This document shows positions 34,349 to 43,933 of a stretch of 64,000 nucleotides of DNA, piece by piece; the first letter of the stretch is position 1; every line of letters starts with the position of its first letter. The position numbers and the translations under genes were made by a program. This stretch comes from Mesorhizobium sp. AR10 (GTDB lineage: Bacteria; Pseudomonadota; Alphaproteobacteria; Rhizobiales; Rhizobiaceae). The notes under the pieces are model-generated. The model made no database searches. It was not told where the DNA came from and worked only from the letters and a program-made list of their open reading frames with translations. The stretch covers positions 3,512,001-3,576,000 of the forward strand of contig NZ_CP080524.1 in assembly GCF_024746795.1 (NCBI RefSeq), written 5' to 3'.

Positions 34349-35926
34349 TCAAAAATCGGTCGGCGCGCCGCCTTCGGACCGGCGCTTGTCGACGAAGTCG
34401 TTGAGCTCCTCGCGGATAGCCGGGTCCATGTACGGCTCTTCATACGATGCCAGCCGCTCCTTCCAGACGCGGTTGGCCTTTTCGAGCGCGGTCGGCGACC
34501 CGGCTTCCGCCCAGGTCTCGAAATTGCGCCAGTCGGAGATGACAGGTGCGTAGAAGGCGGTCTTGTAGCGGTCCTGCGTGTGCTGGGTGCCGAAGAAATG
34601 GCCGCCCGGACCGACGGACTGGATGGCGTCGAAGCCCAGGGCCTCCTCGGATAGGTCGAGCGGGGTCAGGAACTCCGCCACCATCTGCAGCAGGTCGATG
34701 TCGAGGATCGTCTTTTCGTAGGAGCAGCGCAGGCCACCTTCGAGCCAGCCGGCTGCATGCATCATCAGATTGCCGCCGCCCTGGATGGCGCCCCACAGCG
34801 AGAACACGCTTTCATAGGCGGCCTGTGCGTCGACCGTGTTGGCAGCGCAGGTATTGGAGGTGCGATAGGGGATGTTGTAGCGGCGAGCGAGCTGGCCGCC
34901 GACCAGTTGCGCCTTCATGTATTCCGGCGTGCCGAAGGCCGGCGCGCCGGACTTCATGTCGACATTCGAGGTGAAGCCGCCATAGCCGACGGGCGCGCCC
35001 TTGCGCACCATCTGGGCGAAGGCGATGCCGGCAAGCGCCTCGGCGTTCTGCTGCACCAGGGCGCCGGCGATGGTCACCGGGGCCATCGCGCCCGACAGGG
35101 TGAACGGCGTCACGACGACGACCTGGCCCTTGCTCGACATCTGGATGATGCCTTCCATCATCGGCACATCGAGTTTGAGCGGCGAATTGGTGTTGATGAT
35201 GGTGAACACCGACGGCTCTTCGAGAAGCTGCTCGTGGCTGATGCCGCGCGCGATCCTGGCGATCTCGATACCGTCGACATTGCGCTCCTTGCCGAGCGAA
35301 TAGATGTGGAACACCTTGTCGGTGAGTACGCTGAGATCACGGATGCATTCGAGGTGGCGGACGGAAGGGTGGATGTCGATCGGCTCGACCGGATAGCCAC
35401 CCGTGCAGTTCAGGATGTTGTGCATCTGCGCAAGCTTGAGGAAGTTGCGGTAGTCCTGCTGGTTGCCGGGCCGGCGGCCGCGATCGATGTCGGAGCAGTT
35501 GGGCGCCGACGCCATCATCGAGATGATCAGATTGTTGCCGCCGAAGCGGACATCGTGCAGCGGATTGCGCGCATGAACGGTGAATTCCGACGGGCAGTGC
35601 GAAACCAGCTCGAGGATCATGTCGCTGTCGAAATGCACCCGCTCGCTGCCGTCTCGGACATCGGCGCCATGCGCCTTCATGATGCGCCTTGCCTCGTCAT
35701 GCAGCACGTCGACGCCGATTTCCCGCAGCACCCGCAGCGAGGCGAGGTGGATCGATTCCAGCTCGTCGTCGGAAACGAGCTTGGTTGGCGTCAGCGGGAT
35801 TTTCAGTTGGCGGAATGGCGGCTGCTCGAACGCAGCTGATCCGCCGGCTCGCTTTCCCGCGCGGCCGCCGCGACGGGCTCGGTCGGTTGCCAATGCCGGT
35901 TCGGCGGGATGAAGGGCGGCGGTCAT
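34349..35926 (-). CDS. MttB-superfamily methyltransferase, copy 2 (non-pyrrolysine)
   Basis: 525 residues. After a 40-residue Ala/Arg-rich tail the MttB barrel starts near residue 42 (LKIPLTPTKLVSDDELESIH) and runs uninterrupted to the C terminus, so no pyrrolysine codon is used. It keeps the family blocks TPFTLSGAMAPVTIAGAL and MMHAAGWLEGGL, equivalent to TPFILAGAMSPVTVAGTL and LHSAGWLEGGL of copy 1, but differs widely elsewhere. GAGG precedes the ATG by 7 bases. It has no adjacent corrinoid carrier and would have to use the one at 17.5 kb or one elsewhere. It is first in the operon with the FAD/GcvT and DddP-like genes, 86 bases from the next. Confidence 0.85.
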   Translation of the reverse strand: MTAALHPAEPALATDRARRGGRAGKRAGGSAAFEQPPFRQLKIPLTPTKLVSDDELESIHLASLRVLREIGVDVLHDEARRIMKAHGADVRDGSERVHFDSDMILELVSHCPSEFTVHARNPLHDVRFGGNNLIISMMASAPNCSDIDRGRRPGNQQDYRNFLKLAQMHNILNCTGGYPVEPIDIHPSVRHLECIRDLSVLTDKVFHIYSLGKERNVDGIEIARIARGISHEQLLEEPSVFTIINTNSPLKLDVPMMEGIIQMSSKGQVVVVTPFTLSGAMAPVTIAGALVQQNAEALAGIAFAQMVRKGAPVGYGGFTSNVDMKSGAPAFGTPEYMKAQLVGGQLARRYNIPYRTSNTCAANTVDAQAAYESVFSLWGAIQGGGNLMMHAAGWLEGGLRCSYEKTILDIDLLQMVAEFLTPLDLSEEALGFDAIQSVGPGGHFFGTQHTQDRYKTAFYAPVISDWRNFETWAEAGSPTALEKANRVWKERLASYEEPYMDPAIREELNDFVDKRRSEGGAPTDF

Positions 35927-36174
35927 GACAGGCCTCGTACGATGCGACAATGTGGCGGCATAATGGACCGCCGGCTGTCCAGCCATTGCGGAGGCGGCGA
36001 CTACTAGGGCGATGGAAGCGACATGTCGGAAGGGCAGTTGGACACCCAGGACGCCGCTGTGATCGAGGTCGGTGCGATCCAAGGTCGGCCAGGATGCTGT
36101 AATGTGAGATGCGTTACAGTTCTGTCTTTTACTTATGACATACTTGCACGTTGAGCATCTTTGGGGGGGTAGCG

Positions 36175-38082
36175 ATGCCTGATGTCATCAAAGTGCGTGC
36201 GGCGACAAACAACGAAGTTGCTTTCCTGTCGTGGGATATCGACGGGATGATCCCAGGTTGTCTTGGCTTCGAGATCGTCCGCATTTATCCCGACACCGGC
36301 GAGGAGCGTTGCCTGGCGGCTTGGGTGCCGTTCAAGGGTCAGCGCAATCCAAGGTGGATTCCACAGGACACGGGCGTATGGCCGGTGCAAAAGACATTCT
36401 GGCGCGATCTTACGCTGCGCCGCCGACGCGATAGCCTCAAGGTCAGGCCGGATGGCGAAATGATCGCCTACCGCGTACGCCCGGTTGGCGACATGAAGCC
36501 GGGCCTCGATCCGGTGCCGGTGCGTCCGGACCAGGTCGTCGCCGGCGAGCCCGCTTATACCGGGGCGCCGCGGCCACTCGGTTATCTCGGCCAGGGCGCT
36601 GTCAGTCCGCCGATCTTTCTGGGACAGATGTTCGGCAAGGCGCGTGTCGCCTTCACCAATGGCGTGCTGTCTACGCAATGGATGTCGCGTGCGCTGGAAA
36701 AGGCGGGCATCAAGGTCGGCCAGCGCGACAAGATCAGGGCCGAGCTTCAGCGCCGTGGTGGCGAGATACGCGCCTATCTGCATGGCGATGTGCCGGACGT
36801 GCTGACCAGCCTGATGAAACGGGCCAAGGTTGAAGGCGGCACTGTCAGGCTTGCCCTTTATGAACTTGGCGATGACGAGCTATGTGATGCGATCATCGAT
36901 GCCAAGGATGTCGTCGATGTCATTCTTTCGAATTCGGGCAGGGACGAACAAACCAAGGCCTGGAACGCCGGCAACGCGCCGTTCAGAAAGCGACTGCTCG
37001 ACGCGGGCGTCACGCTGACGGATCGACTGTTCAACAACAACCATATCGGCCACAACAAGTTTGCCGTCTACCGCGATGCACAGGGCAATGCGCAAGCGGT
37101 CATGACCGGCAGCACAAACTGGACGTCGACAGGCATTTGCGGACAGTCCAACAACGCCTTCATCCGCGACGACCCTGCCATGGCCGAAGTGTTCGATGCC
37201 TATTGGGAGCGCATGAAGGCCGACGTCTTCCCGCCGCCGGCCACCGCAAGTGCCGCCGGCCATGTCGCACAGAAGCAAGGCGTGCCATTTCGCAGGGAAA
37301 ACCACAGGCCAAACCCGCTGAATGGCGCCACTGCGGCGTTGGACGGCATGACGGTATGGTTTTCGCCGAACGATCCCGACCGTAGCAAGAAGGACATCTC
37401 AGTGCGGCCCGTCGATCTCGAAGACGTTTTCGCGCGAATCAAGGCAGCGAAGGAGGCAGTACTGTTTCTGGTATTCAATCCTTCGCGCCGTGGCGACAAT
37501 TCAATCGTCGACCAGGCTGTCGCGGCGGCGGCGGCCAATCCGAAGCTGATCGTGCAGGGCGCGATCAGCGACCATACCGCCATGCCGAACTATGTCGCGC
37601 CGACCAGGGATCCAATCACCCACAAATTGAACAAGGACGGCAAATCGCCGTTCGTCTTTCCAGAAAAGGTCTGGGAGGCGCCGAACGTCTCCATCGTCAG
37701 GGCGGCAAACCTGACGGCGGCCTCGATTGCCCGGGATTTCCAGGCGGAAGTGCTGACAGTCGGTCATGCGATCGTGCACGACAAGATCGTGATCATTGAT
37801 CCGATGGCGGAGAACGCGACGGTGATCACCGGCAGCCACAACCTCGGCTACAAGGCATCCTACGAGAATGACGAGAATCTGGTGATCGTGGAAGGCGACA
37901 AGACGTTTGCCGCCGCCTATGCGGTGCATATGCTCGACGTGTTCGACCATTACAAGTTTCGCGCATGGCGCAGGACAATTGGAAAAGGACCTTCGGCCGA
38001 TGACGGGATCTCGATAGACGACAAGTGGCTGAAGCCTTACGCGCAAGGCAAGAAGGGGGCGATCGCCCGATATTTTCCATAG
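36175..38082 (+). CDS. Phospholipase D-like protein with two HKD motifs
   Basis: 635 residues. Two PLD active-site motifs are intact: HNKFAVYRD starting at His293 and HDKIVIIDP starting at His535, each followed by TGSTNW or TGSHNLG. The region before them is a beta-rich domain without signal peptide (residues 1-150). PLD-superfamily members cleave phosphodiesters in lipids or nucleic acids; which is unclear. A GGGGGGGT site is 4-5 bases before the ATG at 36175. It is monocistronic between unrelated genes. The long N-terminal domain and cytoplasmic location make a cardiolipin-synthase role unlikely. Confidence 0.8.
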   Translation: MPDVIKVRAATNNEVAFLSWDIDGMIPGCLGFEIVRIYPDTGEERCLAAWVPFKGQRNPRWIPQDTGVWPVQKTFWRDLTLRRRRDSLKVRPDGEMIAYRVRPVGDMKPGLDPVPVRPDQVVAGEPAYTGAPRPLGYLGQGAVSPPIFLGQMFGKARVAFTNGVLSTQWMSRALEKAGIKVGQRDKIRAELQRRGGEIRAYLHGDVPDVLTSLMKRAKVEGGTVRLALYELGDDELCDAIIDAKDVVDVILSNSGRDEQTKAWNAGNAPFRKRLLDAGVTLTDRLFNNNHIGHNKFAVYRDAQGNAQAVMTGSTNWTSTGICGQSNNAFIRDDPAMAEVFDAYWERMKADVFPPPATASAAGHVAQKQGVPFRRENHRPNPLNGATAALDGMTVWFSPNDPDRSKKDISVRPVDLEDVFARIKAAKEAVLFLVFNPSRRGDNSIVDQAVAAAAANPKLIVQGAISDHTAMPNYVAPTRDPITHKLNKDGKSPFVFPEKVWEAPNVSIVRAANLTAASIARDFQAEVLTVGHAIVHDKIVIIDPMAENATVITGSHNLGYKASYENDENLVIVEGDKTFAAAYAVHMLDVFDHYKFRAWRRTIGKGPSADDGISIDDKWLKPYAQGKKGAIARYFP

Positions 38083-38217
38083 CGTCTGTTTGCCCGGCAT
38101 CCACATGCGCCGCAGCTCCTGACACGCGTTGGCTGGAGCAAGCGGTTTTCGCCTGCGGGGGGCTTACTGCACCGGAACCGAACCGCTAATCCTGCGTCCC
38201 GACATTGAGTGCGGATC

Positions 38218-39378
38218 ATGACCCTGGCGGAATCGAACAGTGACGAGACAATGCAATGGGCCGCGATCACCGGCGTGATCGCGACAGTCTCGGTATTCGC
38301 CATCGCGCAAGGACTGAGCTATCCGCTGCTGAGTTTCATCCTGCAGCGTCAGGGCGTCTCGCCAGCCGTCATCGGCCTCTCGGCGGCGATGACGCCGATC
38401 GGCTTCATCGTCTCGTCGCCGCTGATTCCGGCGCTGGCGCGCCGGTTCGGGGCAGGGCGCACCGCGCTCACCTGTGCCGCGCTCTCGGCAATCGTGCTGG
38501 CGCTAATCGGCTGGACGCAAAATGTCTATCTGTGGTTTCCGCTGCGCTTCCTGATCGGCGTGGTGACCAATCCGCTCTACGTGCTGAGCGAGATCTGGGT
38601 GATCGCACTGGCGCCGCCGGCGCGTCGCGGTCGCGTCATGGGGGTCTATTCGACGATCATTTCGGCGGGTTTCGCGGCGGGCCCACTTTGCCTGCTTGCC
38701 GTCGGAACAGAGGGATGGCCGCCGTTTCTCGTCGGCATCGCCGCATTCGTGTTTTGTGGCGGCTGCCTGGCATTGGTGCTGAGACGGCTGCCAAAGGTGG
38801 ACGAGGCCGGGCATCGGGTTTCGGTGATGGGGTTCATGCCGCTGGCATGGTTGCTGTTGTCCGCGGTGGTGGTTGCAGCGGGTTTCGAACAGGGGGTGCT
38901 GGCGCTGTTGCCCGTCTACGGAACGCATTACGGCATCGCGGAAGCCCGCATGTCGGCGCTGCTGTCGACGATGATCGCCGGCAACATCGCCATGCAGGTG
39001 CCGCTCGGCCTGCTGGCGGAAAGACTGTCCGCGCGGCTGGTACGGTTCATCTGTGTCTGCGCAACGGTGCTCGGATGCGCACTGTTGCCGCTGCTCATCG
39101 AGACGCCGCTGATCTGGCCATGCGTCTTCATCTGGGGCGCCGTTTCCTATGGCATCTACACGATGTCGATCATCGAGCTTGGCGAGCGGTTCACCGGCTC
39201 GGCGCTGGTCGCCGGCAACGCCGCTTTCTCGCTGATGTGGGGTGTCGGCGGCATCGCCGTTCCGCCGCTGGCGGGTGGCGCCATGGATGTCCTCGGCGCC
39301 GGCGGCCTGCCGATCACGCTTGGCGCCATTTGCCTGGCGCTGGCTGTTGCGACCGTCATGCGTCGCCGGATGACGTGA
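38218..39378 (+). CDS. Major facilitator superfamily transporter (YcaD-like)
   Basis: 386 residues with 12 predicted transmembrane helices, two sets of six around a charged loop (LRRLPKVDEAGHRVS). The early RFGAGRTAL motif is the MFS loop 2-3 signature. Overall it looks like the YcaD/MFS efflux or sugar-type group. The ATG at 38218 is preferred to a GTG nine bases upstream. The substrate is unknown; the next gene is a peptidase, but they are 110 bases apart. Confidence 0.82.
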   Translation: MTLAESNSDETMQWAAITGVIATVSVFAIAQGLSYPLLSFILQRQGVSPAVIGLSAAMTPIGFIVSSPLIPALARRFGAGRTALTCAALSAIVLALIGWTQNVYLWFPLRFLIGVVTNPLYVLSEIWVIALAPPARRGRVMGVYSTIISAGFAAGPLCLLAVGTEGWPPFLVGIAAFVFCGGCLALVLRRLPKVDEAGHRVSVMGFMPLAWLLLSAVVVAAGFEQGVLALLPVYGTHYGIAEARMSALLSTMIAGNIAMQVPLGLLAERLSARLVRFICVCATVLGCALLPLLIETPLIWPCVFIWGAVSYGIYTMSIIELGERFTGSALVAGNAAFSLMWGVGGIAVPPLAGGAMDVLGAGGLPITLGAICLALAVATVMRRRMT

Positions 39379-39488
39379 ACGTCAGCGGAGGACGGCCTTA
39401 AACAGACGCAAAAGACGCGGGCGATGTCTTGAATATCGGCGCCGGCATGTCGATGTTGGCGAGGCTTGAACACGCATTCGGAGACCGC

Positions 39489-41558
39489 ATGACCAGATCG
39501 ATCACCAAAGCCCGGCCAAATTCGACTGCCGAAGACCCCTTTCTCTGGCTGGAGGACAGGACAGGCAAAGAGGCGCTCGACTGGGTTCACCGTCAGAACG
39601 AGGTCACATCAGCCGAATTGCAGGGCGATCCGTCCTACCAGGCGTCGTTCGAAACTGCGCTCGATCTAATGACGGCCGAAGACAACATTGCGGTTGGAGC
39701 CGCGCTCAGCGGCCATGTCTACAATTTCTGGCAGGACAAGACCAATGTGCTCGGCCTGTGGCGGCGCACGACTGTCGCTTCCTACAAGACCGAGACGCCG
39801 GAATGGGAGGCGATCATTGACTTCGACCAACTGGCGGCGAAGGAAGGGGTGAAATGGGTGTTCAGCGGCGCCAGCCGGCTTTACCCCGACTTCAACCGCT
39901 GCCTGGTCAGCATGTCGCCGGATGGCGGCGACGCCAGTGAGATGCGCGAATTCGACATCGCGACAAAGTCGTTTGTCGAGGATGGCTTTCGGGCTCCCGC
40001 TTCCAAGTCGGGCTTCGGCTGGCTCGACAAGGACACAGTCATCGTTTCGGCGGCGTTCGAAGAGGCCGACAAGACGGAATCCGGCTATCCGCGCGTGATC
40101 AAGCTGTGGACGCGTGGCACCCGGCTGGAAGACGCGACGCTAATCTTCGAGGCGCAAATAGAGGATCTCGCCGCCGGCGGTTCCGTCGAATTCGACGGCG
40201 ACAAACGGCATGTGTTCCTGGCCCGGACGCTCGACTTCTTCGCCTCGCACAGTTTCCTTCGCCTGCCTTCCGGCGAAAATCGGCGCATTCCGTTGCCGGA
40301 CGACGTCGCCGACACGGCGCTCTTCAGGGATCAGCTTGTCTTCGGCGTGCGCAGCCCGTGGACAGCGCCGGACGGCACGCTGTGCCGGCCCGATGGTCTC
40401 TATTCGCTAGACTTCGCGCGCTGGATCGAAACCGGCGCGCTTGGGCCCGTCGAAACTGTGCTCGAGCCGGCGCATCGGGTCTCGATCGCCGGCATCACCC
40501 GCACGCAGGACCGGCTGTTCATCAATCTGATGGACAATGTGCGCGGCAAGGTCGTCGTTTGCGAGCGAACCGTCGACGGTTGGTTGCTGAAGCCGGTCGC
40601 GCTGCCTGAAAATGGCAATGTCGGCATCGCCCATGCCGAGCATTTCGGCGCCAGCGTCTCCTTCTCCTTCACCGATTTCCTGACGCCGAGCTCGATCATC
40701 TGGTCGGACGACAATGCTGTGACGCTGGCGACGGTGAAGGCACAGCCGGCGCGTTTCGACGCTTCGCCTCTCATCTCGGAACAGTTCGAGGCGCGGTCGA
40801 AGGACGGCACCATGATTCCGTACTTCGTCGTCCGGCGGCGTGACCAGGACGGTCCAGTGCCGACGCTGCTCTACGGCTATGGCGGTTTCGAAGTGCCGCT
40901 GTTGCCCGGCTATGCCGGCGTGCGCGGCAGGCTGTGGCTCGAGAAGGGCAATGCTTATGTCCAGGCCAATATCCGCGGTGGCGGCGAGTTCGGCCCGAAC
41001 TGGCACCAGGCAGCGCTCAAGGCCAATCGCCAGAATGCCTTCGACGATTTCGCTGCCGTGGCGCAAGACCTGGTGAAACGCGGCATTGCCACGCCGGCCT
41101 CGCTCGGCATTCAGGGCGGGTCGAATGGCGGTCTGCTGACCGGCGTCTCGCTGACGCAGCACCCGGAACTGTTCGGCGCGGTCATCATCGACGTGCCGTT
41201 GCTCGACATGCTGCGCTACACCGAACTGCCGCCCGGCGCCTCCTGGATGGCCGAATATGGCGATCCGGCGAAACCGGAAGAGGCGGCCTGGCTCGCCGCT
41301 TATTCGCCCTACCAGCATGTCTCGGCCGATGCCGCCTATCCGCCGGTCCTGCTGACCACGTCGACCGCCGACGACCGCGTCCATCCCGGCCATGCACGCA
41401 AGATGGCGGCCCGCCTGCAGGCTGCCGGCCATGAGAAGACGCTGTTCTTCGAAGAAACCGAGGGTGGGCATGGCGGGCGCGGTGATCGCCGGCCGCAGGC
41501 GGCCCAGGCGGCGATGAAGTATGTGTTCCTGCAGCGGGCGCTGAGCGGTACGGCTTGA
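39489..41558 (+). CDS. Prolyl oligopeptidase family serine peptidase (S9A)
   Basis: 689 residues. It begins with the family N terminus AEDPFLWLEDRTG, continues as a beta-propeller (to about residue 420) and ends in an alpha/beta-hydrolase. The catalytic triad is Ser545 in GGSNGG, Asp628/629 in TADDRVHPGH and His661 in EGGHGG. It cleaves short proline peptides in the cytoplasm. GGAGA lies 4-5 bases before the ATG at 39489. Longer in-frame starts extend into the intergenic region without family similarity. Confidence 0.9.
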   Translation: MTRSITKARPNSTAEDPFLWLEDRTGKEALDWVHRQNEVTSAELQGDPSYQASFETALDLMTAEDNIAVGAALSGHVYNFWQDKTNVLGLWRRTTVASYKTETPEWEAIIDFDQLAAKEGVKWVFSGASRLYPDFNRCLVSMSPDGGDASEMREFDIATKSFVEDGFRAPASKSGFGWLDKDTVIVSAAFEEADKTESGYPRVIKLWTRGTRLEDATLIFEAQIEDLAAGGSVEFDGDKRHVFLARTLDFFASHSFLRLPSGENRRIPLPDDVADTALFRDQLVFGVRSPWTAPDGTLCRPDGLYSLDFARWIETGALGPVETVLEPAHRVSIAGITRTQDRLFINLMDNVRGKVVVCERTVDGWLLKPVALPENGNVGIAHAEHFGASVSFSFTDFLTPSSIIWSDDNAVTLATVKAQPARFDASPLISEQFEARSKDGTMIPYFVVRRRDQDGPVPTLLYGYGGFEVPLLPGYAGVRGRLWLEKGNAYVQANIRGGGEFGPNWHQAALKANRQNAFDDFAAVAQDLVKRGIATPASLGIQGGSNGGLLTGVSLTQHPELFGAVIIDVPLLDMLRYTELPPGASWMAEYGDPAKPEEAAWLAAYSPYQHVSADAAYPPVLLTTSTADDRVHPGHARKMAARLQAAGHEKTLFFEETEGGHGGRGDRRPQAAQAAMKYVFLQRALSGTA

Positions 41559-41767
41559 ACTGAAGGCTTTAGACAGCCTAAGGTGCCATCATGGCTCCGG
41601 TAGTGATATTGGTTTGCGCATTTAGGGTGGCGGTGACGCCGTCGCCGCGCACGCTGCGCGCCGAGCTTCTTCGGCTGTGTGCCCGCATCGGCTATTCGCC
41701 GCCCGCCTGCCTCTGACGAATCCACCCCGGCAGTTGCCGGATTGATTCAAGAGGAAAGGTCAAGCCC

Positions 41768-43150
41768 ATGACTTATCAGAACTATTCGCTGAAGCAGCTT
41801 CAGCAGATCGATGCCGCGCATCATCTTCATCCATTCACCGACCATAAGGAACTGCGCGAGGCCGGCTCGCGCATCATCACCCATGCCAATGGGCCGTTCA
41901 TCTACGATTCGGAAGGCACGGAAATCCTCGACGGCATGGCCGGGCTGTGGTGCGTCAATGTCGGCTACGGCCGCGATGAACTGGCCGATGCAGCCTATGC
42001 CCAGATGAAGGAACTGCCCTATTACAACTCCTTCTTCAAATGCTCGACACCAACGCCGGTTCTGCTGGCCAAGAAGCTGGCGGAACTGGCACCGAAGCAC
42101 ATCAACCAGGTGTTTTACGGCTCGTCCGGTTCCGAGGCCAACGACACGGCGTTGCGCCTCGTGCGGCACTACTGGGCGCTGGAAGGCAAGCCGGAGAAGA
42201 ACCGCATCATCTCGCGCAAGATGGGCTATCACGGCTCGACGGTCGCCGGCACGTCGCTCGGCGGCATGGACCTGATGCACAAGCAGCTCGGCGGCGCGGT
42301 TCCCAACATCGTCCATGTGCTGATGCCCTATGCCTATGAGCTCGCTCTGCCCGGCGAGAGCGACCATGATTTCGGCCTGCGCGCGGCAAAGGCCGTCGAG
42401 GACGCCATCCTCGAAGCGGGCGCCGACAAGGTTGCTGCCTTCATCGGCGAGCCGGTGATGGGGGCAGGCGGCGTGAAGATCCCGCCGATGAGCTACTGGC
42501 CGGAAGTTCAGCGCATCTGCCGCAAATACGATGTCCTCTTGATGCTGGATGAGGTCATCACCGGCTATGGCCGCACCGGCGAGTGGTTCGCCGCACAGAC
42601 CTTCGACATCGAGCCCGACACCATCACCACGGCCAAGGCGCTGACCTCCGGTTACCAGCCGCTGTCGGCGCTGCTGGTCGGCGACCGCATCGCGGCGACA
42701 CTGGTCGAGAAGGGTGGCGAGTTCTATCACGGCTATACCTATTCCGGGCATCCGGTAGCCTGCGCCGTGGCACTGAAGAACCTCGAGATCATCGAGCGGG
42801 AAGGCCTGGTCGATCGCGTCAGGAACGACACCGGGCCTTACTTTGCCCAGGCCCTGCAGGAGCGTATCGCCGGCCATGATCTGGTCGGCGAGGTGCGCTC
42901 GATCGGGCTGATGGGGGCGATCGAGATCGTTAGGGACAAGGCGACCAAAGAGCGTTTCCTGCCGGCGGGCAGCGCTGCCGTCACCGTCCGCGACCATGCG
43001 ATCGCGCAAGGCATGATGCTGCGCGCCACCGGCGATACGATGATCCTCTCGCCGCCGCTGATCTGGACGCGCGAAACGATCGACATGGCTTGCGACCGCA
43101 TTGCCAAGGCGCTTGATCTGGCGCAAGCGGATCTGCGGAAACAGCGATAA
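41768..43150 (+). CDS. Class III omega-aminotransferase (amine/beta-alanine:pyruvate type)
   Basis: 460 residues. PLP-binding Lys290 (TTAKALTSGY) and Asp261 (LDEVITGYGRTG) are present; the substrate side has the YGSSGSEANDTALRL block (117-131) of the SpuC/BauA-like group. It transfers the amino group of putrescine, taurine, beta-alanine or a related amine to pyruvate. AAGAGGAAAGG precedes the ATG. Beta-alanine use would make malonate semialdehyde, a link to the acrylate/3-hydroxypropionate route, but the specificity cannot be read from sequence. Confidence 0.87.
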   Translation: MTYQNYSLKQLQQIDAAHHLHPFTDHKELREAGSRIITHANGPFIYDSEGTEILDGMAGLWCVNVGYGRDELADAAYAQMKELPYYNSFFKCSTPTPVLLAKKLAELAPKHINQVFYGSSGSEANDTALRLVRHYWALEGKPEKNRIISRKMGYHGSTVAGTSLGGMDLMHKQLGGAVPNIVHVLMPYAYELALPGESDHDFGLRAAKAVEDAILEAGADKVAAFIGEPVMGAGGVKIPPMSYWPEVQRICRKYDVLLMLDEVITGYGRTGEWFAAQTFDIEPDTITTAKALTSGYQPLSALLVGDRIAATLVEKGGEFYHGYTYSGHPVACAVALKNLEIIEREGLVDRVRNDTGPYFAQALQERIAGHDLVGEVRSIGLMGAIEIVRDKATKERFLPAGSAAVTVRDHAIAQGMMLRATGDTMILSPPLIWTRETIDMACDRIAKALDLAQADLRKQR

Positions 43151-43295
43151 GAGAGAAAGAGCCACCCGGGCGTCCTGCGATCAGGTCGCCCGGCCTCAAT
43201 GCAGGTTTCGCTACGATTTGAGGGAACGAATAGTCTTCGTCGCGCGTAGTGTTCTGAGAGCCGGCCAGACCGGCTGTATTGGGGTTTGGATTTTC

Positions 43296-43661
43296 ATGAC
43301 AAAGATAAGCAAGAGCCAGCGGGCGCTGGAAGTGGCCGCGATAGGCCAAGACCTGATGCTGGCGCCTTTGGTGGCGATGATGCGCCTGCCGCTGATGGCC
43401 GCGGACGCACAAAATGGCCGGACGTGGAGCCCTGAGACGGCACGCGCGATGCATGAAAAGACCATGGCGATGACTGAGGGCGCGTTTGCCGCGCACATGG
43501 CGCTGCTGCAATCGACGGCGCGCTTCTGGCCGGAGGTTTTTTCCGGCCGCATGCCGTCGCTGTTCAACGGCATCGCGGCGGAGCGGTCGATCAGCGCTGC
43601 GCTGAAGCCGGCAAGCCGGACCGTGAAGGCAAACTTCCGCCGACTGTCGACGAAGTCCTGA
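43296..43661 (+). CDS. Conserved hypothetical protein of 121 residues
   Basis: Not recognised as a named family. The sequence is helical, Ala/Met-rich and soluble (LMLAPLVAMMRLPLMAADAQ, then AMHEKTMAMTEGAFAAHMALL), loosely reminiscent of phasin-type coat proteins, which would suit a rhizobium making PHB; I do not claim it. The start ATG at 43296 has a weak ribosome-binding site (GGGG about 13 bases away). It is followed by a bidirectional terminator and converges on mmsB. Confidence 0.55.
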   Translation: MTKISKSQRALEVAAIGQDLMLAPLVAMMRLPLMAADAQNGRTWSPETARAMHEKTMAMTEGAFAAHMALLQSTARFWPEVFSGRMPSLFNGIAAERSISAALKPASRTVKANFRRLSTKS

Positions 43662-43683
43662 ACCAAAGAGTGGCGTGGAACGC

Positions 43684-43715
43684 AAAAACCGCGCTCCATC
43701 GGGAACGCGGCTTTG
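43684..43715. terminator. Bidirectional terminator between the hypothetical gene and mmsB
   Basis: CCGCGCTCC and GGAACGCGG form a stem with one mismatch and an ATCG loop. Five A residues precede it (T5 on the minus strand), and CTTTGCC follows it on the plus strand. Confidence 0.65.
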
Positions 43716-43933
43716 CCAGATACGCATGGCGCTTCGCTACTGAACACTTGCGAAACTTACGGGCTCCGGTACGCGAGACCTGATCCGGAGCGCCGGGCGG
43801 ATGCGATATGTCCGCCTCGAAATCCGTTTTATAGGGACATCGTTACCGTGAGGTTATTGAGAGCTTAAGCAAATCTAAATTTGCGATTTTTCCTGTCCGA
43901 AAAAATCGACAAAAGCTCTGCAAAATTCGAAAC

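Noticed and set aside
41591..41716. A 41-codon plus-strand frame before the aminotransferase gene
   Set aside because: No ribosome-binding site, composition unlike a protein and no signature; treated as intergenic.
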